Positions 57,184-64,000 of a stretch of 64,000 nt of DNA are shown piece after piece. A program made the position numbers and the translations under genes. The notes below the pieces were generated by a model, which saw nothing but the letters and a program-made list of their open reading frames with translations, was not told the origin of the DNA and ran no database searches. Position 1 is the stretch's first letter. The number at the start of each line of letters is the position of its first letter. The DNA is from Hexactinellida sp. DTS-2022. Its lineage: Eukaryota > Porifera > Hexactinellida. The stretch is taken from contig JAPNXP010000007.1 in NCBI GenBank assembly GCA_028753945.1, positions 3,906,001-3,970,000 of the forward strand. Reading direction: 5' to 3'.

Positions 57184-60100
57184 CGTGGACTACGAAATAA
57201 TAAGGACTGAGTACTGAAATGAAAAAACGGACCAAGGATATGTTAGAAGTGCCATATTGAAATACATGATTTCCTCAATAAATCAATCATCTTGTTATAT
57301 AAAAAATGGTATTTAAGTTCTATCATAATTACAGTCCTAATTGGAATTTATTATCAACAATATCAATCAAAAGCTTTTATGATTGCAATTGTAGACACAA
57401 TACATAATAAGGTAATAAAACTGAGGAGAAGTACATAATGTTTGTAAAAATTGAGTTATTAATTCATTAATCTTTAAACTTTTTGAGTTTTCGAGAGTGG
57501 ATATTTTTTTGTTCCCGTAGAGCGGAATTGACATTGCGTACTTTATTGGCCAAAATAACGTTCGCTGTGATTGTAGTTATCTTTCGGAGGATAGTCCACC
57601 CTTGCACATGCAAAAACTACATGTATTTCTCCAGTTTATGCTCTGGCTTCCTTCGATTAAAATAATAGTCAGCTGAATTAGGATTTGTCTAGAGGGTCCT
57701 GTTAAAAATCGTCGCATTAAGGTTTCGTCATTTTCGATTGTAATAAAGATCTTTAACACAATAATAATGGCATCTATAACAATATGAGATGGCCATTTGA
57801 GAGCACCTCGGTCAATAAGTTGAATTAGTTTATATGTGTCTTCCGTACCAACGATTTCGAGTTCTTTATCCTGTGTAATCAATGAAATACAAGTATCACA
57901 CTTGACAGATTGCTTCAAATATGAGTGTACAGCATTTCCACCGACAAAGGCAACTGATTGAAGAAGTGAACTATCAAAAGTAATGGTCGAAAAGGATTGC
58001 AATGCTATGAGGTATGTATCTAGGTTTAAAGCATAATTGTAAGGTTCGTTAGATGAGGAGGAACAGGAATCGATCATATCCTTTAAACTTACGTAATCTG
58101 ATTGTTCCTTTCTCGAGAATATTTTTAGGATGCTTGATAGCTTGATCCGTCGTTCACTTTCAATTATTTGAGAATAACTAACATGATAATGTGCACCAGT
58201 CATCATACGATAAAAACCAAAATGATGTTCGATTGGGTCATTTTGTAATCGTGATGTGAGCACGTAATCAAATCCACAATTTTGAGTGAGATGATTTACT
58301 ATTTCAATCAGGGCAAGGCACGAGTGAGAGAAGCTTGTGAAGGTTTGGGGGCTCAATTTACCGTGTTTATTTTCACGAGATCGCCATCGTGCAAGCCAAT
58401 TAACAATGAGCCGTAGAAAAATAAAACGATAATCATCATACGTAAGAGGTTGGAAAAATCATCATTAAGTCTGATATGCTTATGTGTTGTATTGACATTG
58501 AAGATTTTCCAAACTTTTATAATAATGTCAAGAAACTCGATTGTTTGGGTTTCGGAATTTGTTCGTGCGGAGTTGTAAATAGATAATGCAGCGAGTGTTG
58601 ATGTCTCGAAAATCTTTAAAGCTAGGCTGACATTTTGCCGCTCTAAACTTGTGGGCCAGCAAGCTTTAGCTGTTAAACGATGACCCTGTTTGATGATTAA
58701 ACTCTGCTCGTTTTTGTAAACCATTCGAATATCTTGAAATTTCGCAATATGTATATGTTGGCTATTTTCATAGTTCGGAAAAATAATTGTGTTTGGATAA
58801 GAAAATGTATGTTCATAATCTTTCAAATTGATACAGTTGTTTCGTATTGATTTTACAATATGAACGAAATCGAAAATTAAGAAGATTTCTCTTTCTGAAT
58901 CAATGGGATGAATAGCAGTAGGTGTCAGAGTCTTTTTATCAGAGGAAAAAAGTTTGAAAAAGTTCACATCTAGAGGATAGTTATCAGTACAGATAACTTG
59001 CACCTTTAGACCACAGCGTTCAATGTCACCAATGACAGACTTGACCACTGTATAAATCTCGGTAGCAGAATTAGAAGAGCATGGAAGCAAGCGGACAATT
59101 TCTGACCACTTTTAAAAAAGACTTGATGCCATTATGGCGAAAACAGTTTTAATCGGGTGATCAGGTTGCAATGAGTAGCCAAATATTTTTCCTCCCTTAT
59201 AATCGACGTTGTATTTTACATGTATCTCATCCAGTTGAAGAATAAGATTCTTTTCCTTTTCGCTAAACTCAGAGGTAGCTTGCATAAGAAATGCTGAAAA
59301 ATCATTCTCTAGCCCAAAATTTGAGCAGAGTTTTTGAAGAGTTTTAGGATGTGGTAAAGAGAGGCATTCGAGTGACTGTAAGTATCTGTAACAAGCTGGA
59401 GAGATCAGGTGAGATTTTAAAGCCATTACCTGACTAAGAACATTATATCTACGCCTAAATTTACTCGGGAGAATATTATATAATTGGCATTCGATGAATT
59501 GAAGCTGTGAAAGATAGGAATCCGTTTCTGGACTATCATCTGAGTCTGAAGAATTAGAAATGAGCCTTTTCTTTGCCAAATTAACGTGCTTAATGGCCTG
59601 ATTAATATGAAAAACAAGCTGGTCCGGGTTTGTAGAATTTTTGTCATTAATGTAAAAATCTTCAGTCTGTTGGATAATTTCTTCGATCTGTCGTATATCA
59701 GATAAAACATCCAACGTCAACGGAATACTGAGGTTATCGCGAAACGAAAAGATTCTTAAGTTGCGAGATACTTTCAAACAAGCTTGAATCTTCATTCCCT
59801 GATCTGAGAACTCGGATTTATATATATGAAGGGAATCATAGTCAGAATGACAAACCATCCACTTATTTGGTAAAATAAGTCCTGGAATTTTCTCAATTAG
59901 GTCTTTAAAACTGTTTACCATAAATGCATCGTTATCTCTTTCATGTTGCTGCAAGCTTAAGTCAAGAGCTCGTGCAAATTGTTCTGTTTCTTTCGACTCG
60001 CGTGTAAATCGAGTAGGTCTCCCAACTTGTTCAGCTGAAAGATAGGCCGGACATCCAGGTAAGAGCATAGGAACGGCTGTAGTACGAAGCTTGGGCCTTT

Positions 60101-60707
60101 CGCGTAATTTCTCGGTGAACTTTCCGTCTGCTTGCATTATTCTGTCCACGGTGATAATATCTTCAGGCATAAAATGATGGAGACATACGTAAATATGCTT
60201 TAGATTTTCTATGTTCTCTCGATGAAGAGATTTTAACCACTGCTCACGAAGTTCAGGGGGAGTATTTGGAAGTTTGAACACTGGTGTATATGGTTCACCT
60301 CGATAATTACTCCTACACCCAGGTGCAGAACACTGATTAGGCATCTTTACGTCGAGCACAATAAAATAAATAAACTAGAAAACTAAATGTTTAAAAAAAA
60401 GATTAACCAATAGACCAATAGACATCAAAATATTATAACCAATCAACAAAAAGTTAACCTTTAGACAATAGACAACAAAGGCTAATTAATCAATAAACAA
60501 AAGGTTAGCCAAATGTTCTTAATTAACAATTTGGTTGGTTATTAAATTTAGTGACAAATTATTATACACCCATGATTAAAAGAACAATAAAAATAACATA
60601 GTTGATAATTTCGTCTCTAAATTGGACCAATAACCAATGCACTTCTAACATATCTATGGTCCGTTTTTTCATTTCAGTACTCCGTCCTTATTATTTCGTA
60701 GTCCACG
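57184..60707 (-). mobile_element. P element copy D, complete ends
   Basis: Inverted termini of about 75 bp, CGTGGACTACGAAATAATAA then GGAC(T/G)GAGTACTGAAATG, are flanked by the perfect 7-bp duplication GTACATT (57177-57183, 60708-60714). The element is 3,524 bp with one transposase gene on the minus strand and the best-preserved coding sequence of the five P copies. Confidence 0.95.
57577..60344 (-). pseudogene. P-element transposase, copy D (two lesions)
   Basis: It starts at the ATG at 60344 (MPNQCSAPGC). The THAP finger is complete: CSAPGC at residues 5-10, VFKLP, W, and VCLHHF with the C-x2-H. A central region follows, then RRRYNVLSQV, QLDEIHVKYNVDYKGGKI (first catalytic Asp) and a TAA at 59112-59114 in SSLF-stop-KW where other copies have Lys. 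CTDNYPLDVNFFKLF and KACWPTSLERQNV continue in the same frame. A one-base shift near 58440 leads to KLSPQTFTSF, DPIEHHFGFYR (catalytic Glu, about 58235) and the C-terminal LIDRGALKWPS. The stop is at 57577. About 920 residues in total, close to THAP9/P transposases. There is no intron at the THAP position used by copy B. Confidence 0.92.
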
Positions 60708-60792
60708 GTACATTCTAAATCATTTCCAAAGAATAAGGTTATCATAGTGCATATATTGACATGAGTTAGTATTAAGTAATAACTAATAAGTT

Positions 60793-60966
60793 TTAATGGT
60801 GAGAAAATTTCTTTGCCTTGCGTGAATCGCCACGAGCAGCCAGCTGAGAATTGTAATTTCTAATTTTGTTTGATATAAGACAGTTCGCCATTACACTAAA
60901 CAATTGTCTTAAAATATCCCAATAAACAGTACTGCAAGAAGAACATGTATTTCTCCAGGTTTCACT
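60793..60966 (-). pseudogene. P-element transposase, copy E, C-terminus only
   Basis: Open frame read from 60966: SETWRNTCSSCSTVYW, LISNKIRNYNSQLAARGDS, ending KKFSHH and TAA at 60793-60795. It aligns with the C-terminus of copy C (SSETWRNRCLLC; ISNLVNNFNSQVASQEDSRK). It is cut in the SETW block by the hAT at 60967. No lesion is visible in the part present. Confidence 0.82.
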
Positions 60967-63900
60967 CAGAGTAACCGCGTACGGCGTACTGTACGGTACG
61001 GTACGGACTTGGTACGTAGATTATCCTTCCGTACCGTACTTACGCACTCTGTACGCACTCGGTACGGACTCCGTACGTACTTATTTAATGATCGTGTTTA
61101 ATCTTATCTTTTAGCACTTGATTCTTTTTTTTAATCGAATAATAAGTTATGTAAAATTATCAAGATTAACTATCCATTCTTAGTAGAAAATTCAATTTGC
61201 CTTTGTATTGCTTTGAACTTTGTGGTATTTTTAATTTTTGTTGGGTTCTGTATTTTCAAACTATACATATATATGTAAACCTCCCGAATACGAAGTAAAT
61301 TTCATTCCGATCATTTATGGATGACCTATGGTCACCGAAGTTGACCTCTTGTCGTCATCCTCCCTAGAATTTCTTTCTTCTTCTCCAGCAAAAGTGGGAG
61401 GTTTTGGCGGAGTGATATCTCGAATAGTATAAAAGATAAACTTGAAAACTAAATGGTAGAGTTACTTCTTATCGGATGAAGAAACTTTCCCTATTCGCCG
61501 AAAATGCATTTTATCAATAAAGTAATTGATGAATTTATTTATTCGACATATAATAGCCCAATTATTTTGAAATATATTGTTAAAAAATTAAATAATTAAC
61601 TATTCAACAAAGTAAGGATTGATATTTCTTTACTAGTGTAGTAGACATTAAATCCACCCTTAAACAAATTAGCTGAATACAGTTGTATAGTAATCTTGGC
61701 ATAGCTAAGTTAAAAGCATTTACCGTACATATTTTGACATTTTTATTAGATCAATTATCTCCATGATTCAACCTGATCAACTCACTGAAACTTACACGAC
61801 AAACGAGAAAACCAAGCAAAAACGAAAATTTCCCGATCTGATTGATCAAATCGATGAACTTTTTGTGATATCAGTTTATGGAAATAGTGGTAATCGCAAA
61901 ATGAAGTGTAAAAGATGCGAAAAGAGTTTTACTGGTTCGGCGACTAGAAGAATCTCCCACATTGCTGGTGGAGAATTTGCGAATGGTGCACAGGTGTCAG
62001 CCTGTACAAATCCTGATAAGACAATAAAAATGGAATTAATATCACGAATTCAAGAAGAAAAAAGCCGAAAAAGACTTAAACATCAAACTTCACAAGCCTT
62101 AGATTCTCTGACATTAAGTTCAAGTGGTCCTTTTCCAGACACTAATTCGATTTCTTCAACAAATCAATCGCTTATTGTTGATTTTTCAAAGAAAAAGGTA
62201 GAAATTGATAAACTTTTAATTAAAGGTCTGCTTTCTGCTGGTGTACAATTATCTGTACTTCGAAACAAACATTTTTGCGAATCACTTATAAAAATTTCTG
62301 AATTTGGCTGTAAGTACACCCCTCCATCAAATGAAACTGCCAGGACAAAAATTGCTCTTTCAGTCAAAAATGATGTTGATGAAGCGATTAATGTTCGTTT
62401 AGCTGGTATATCACGAACGGGTGGAACAATTTGTACTGACGGTTGGAAGGATATTGGGAATGAACACCTCTTAAATGGTGTTTTCGTGAGTACAGATGGC
62501 CCAATATATTTGAGAACAACTAATGTCACTGGAATGGTGAAAGATAGGTTTCTAATGGCTCAAGAAATTACTGAACTCATTGATATTGTGGGTTCAGAAA
62601 ACGTGTGTCATGTTGTTACAGACAATGCAGCAGTGATGAAGGCCGCTAAGATGCATATCTCTCAAGATCCCAAATTTAAGCATATTATTTTCAATGGTTG
62701 TGGAGCTCATGCACTTGATTTGTTTATCGAAGATATAAGCAAAGAAACTTGGACTAGAGAAATTTTTACTCTAGCCAAAAATCTTGTTACCTTTATCAGA
62801 GGACATGAGATGTGTAACAGTGCATTTAAGAAATTTTCCGAAGGATTAAATTTGATAAAGTTTTGCGAAACAAGATTCGCAGCTAATTTAATGATGGGAG
62901 AGCGCCTTTTAAACTTGAAAGAAGCCGTACAAAGTGTATTCCTGGACAGTAGCTATGTGAAATATGCGGAAAATCTACTTGGTTTGATTTGCATACTTTG
63001 AATCAGGAGGTCGCGCTCAGTTTAGACTTTTGGAGAAACTTGAAGAAAATTGTTTGACTCTTGATGCCTGTTTTAGTATTACTTCGTCTCTTTGATAGCG
63101 ATATTCCTTGTACTGGAAAGGTTTATTTTAAAATGTTTAGATTGGGGGAGGATATTAGAATGTTTAGTGGCATAACACATACTCAAAGAACGAAGGCATT
63201 TGAACTTTTAAATTCTCGGTGGAAGCTGCTTCACTCTGAGATTCACTCAGCTGGATTTTGTCTTGATCCAGAATATTGGGGCAATGAGTATAAGCAGGAA
63301 ACGAATAGTGAGGTAATAGAGGAGTTCCAATCTTCAGCTATTAGTGTGTTAGGGGAGGAATGTGGGTTAAAGGCTATTGAACAATGGAGTAGGTATAAGC
63401 AGAGAGAAGGGACATTTAGTTTAGCAATCAAGGTAAAAGCCGCCCAGAATTTACCAGCTTGGCGCTGGTGGCTGTTATACGGATCTTCAGTTCCTGACTT
63501 ACAAAAGCTAGCAATGAGAATTTTATCTCAAGTTGTCAGCTCTAGTAGTTGTGAGAGAATTAATTCCGAAGCTGATCATATTAAGTCAATCAAGAAAAGC
63601 AGGATGTTGACACGGACTTTACAGCAGCACCTAGCCGTCCACCATAATTTGAGACTCCTTGATAAATTATCTTCGTATGAATATGAGGAGGAAACAATTA
63701 CTTGGGAAGCTGTTATTTGATCAGATTAGTATATATTAGTTTCATTTAGCAGATTTGGTTGATAGCAAAGTATAGTTTTTAGTGTGCGCGACCAGATTAT
63801 TAGGTACTGAATTGTTAATTTGTAATCGCATAATTTCGAACTATAATAGATTAGATCCTTGTTTATCAATTATTTTTTGAATTATAGAAATACTTGTTAT

Positions 63901-64000
63901 ATTGTTAATTGTTCACAACGTATTATTGCGTACCGTATGACGTACCGTACGCAATAATACGGTACGGAGACTCTCCGTACCGTACCGTACGAACGTACGC
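60967..64000 (+). mobile_element. hAT element with BED-like finger, right end cut off
   Basis: The left end CAGAGTAACCGCGTACGGCG is followed by an array of GTACGGTACGG and GTACGTAC motifs (60975-61080). The same motifs return inverted at 63925-64000, where the window stops just before the right terminus. The 8 bases left of the element are GTTTCACT, which should reappear after the right end. It inserts into the transposase of P element E. One transposase gene on the plus strand. Confidence 0.88.
61763..63720 (+). pseudogene. hAT transposase with DUF659 and dimerisation domains
   Basis: The ATG at 61763 opens a 412-codon frame. A BED-type zinc finger is likely at residues 46-80 (KCKRCEKSFTG, then H and C). 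The DUF659 region follows: GGTICTDGWKDI (catalytic Asp), SENVCHVVTDNAAVMKAAK (second Asp) and GCGAHALDLFIEDI, a hAT hallmark. One frameshift near 62985 and a TGA at about 63055 separate the rest: LKKIV-stop-LL, then MPVLVLLRLFDSDIPC, LPAWRWWLLYG, LQKLAMRILSQVVSSSSCER (hAT dimerisation, with the usual S-x-CER) and VHHNLRLLDKL, stop at 63718-63720. About 650 residues in total. Two lesions only, so young. Confidence 0.9.

Larger units (their letters stand above)
57079..60966 (-). mobile_element. P element copy E, interrupted and truncated
   Basis: The left terminus CATAGATGACTAAAGTAAAAGG starts at 57079 inside the F repeat and has the P layout (CAT..., AAGG). The 3' non-coding part is split by P element D (57184-60707; duplication GTACATT on both sides). 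The transposase C-terminus follows at 60793-60966. There the BED-like hAT begins at 60967, so the rest of E should lie beyond the right edge of the window. Confidence 0.7.

Overview
AT-rich animal (metazoan) genomic DNA, probably from an invertebrate; the species cannot be fixed from the sequence. Evidence for an animal: a Roco/LRRK-type GTPase-kinase gene with GT-AG introns, THAP-domain P elements, hAT, PIF/Harbinger, MULE, Tc1/pogo-like elements, a CR1/L2/jockey-like LINE and a decayed Ty3/Gypsy copy. There is no sign of bacterial gene organisation.

Only one host gene is recognisable, on the minus strand. Its ROC GTPase exon is at 52330-52836 and its COR-plus-kinase exon at 18617-21154. Both exons are in phase 0 and join across a 31,175-bp intron. 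The 5' (leucine-rich repeat) and 3' (end of kinase and beyond) parts lie outside the window or were not found, so nearly everything else is probably intron of this gene.

Layout. 1-3969: decayed P element A carrying a hAT MITE, a pogo-like MITE and a Tc1-like MITE. 4.5-5.8 kb: antisense Gypsy integrase remnant. 8297-12085: P element B. 12.3-18.0 kb: nested MITEs, including one hAT MITE split by about 2.3 kb of later insertions. 18.6-21.2 kb: COR-kinase exon. 21.2-25.3 kb: MITEs and two inverted copies of an interspersed repeat (family F). 25.3-28.6 kb: LINE. 30.9-35.3 kb: snap-back MITE split by a hAT element that carries a large TGATCAGAAA-type inverted repeat. 37.9-43.3 kb: two decayed DUF4371-type hAT transposases. 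44.8-49.2 kb: P element C. 49.4-52.2 kb: FLYWCH/MULE element. 52.3-52.8 kb: ROC exon. 53.0-64.0 kb: a stack in which an F repeat holds a hAT-like MITE that holds a Harbinger element, and also holds P element E, which itself holds P element D and a hAT with a BED-like finger.

The P elements share one plan: termini C(A/G)T..., an (A)TAAGG motif about 15-20 bases in, and 7-bp target duplications. All coding copies carry stops or frameshifts, but several (P element D, the BED-like hAT, Harbinger, the LINE) have only a few lesions. This suggests recent activity, with related complete copies likely elsewhere in the genome.
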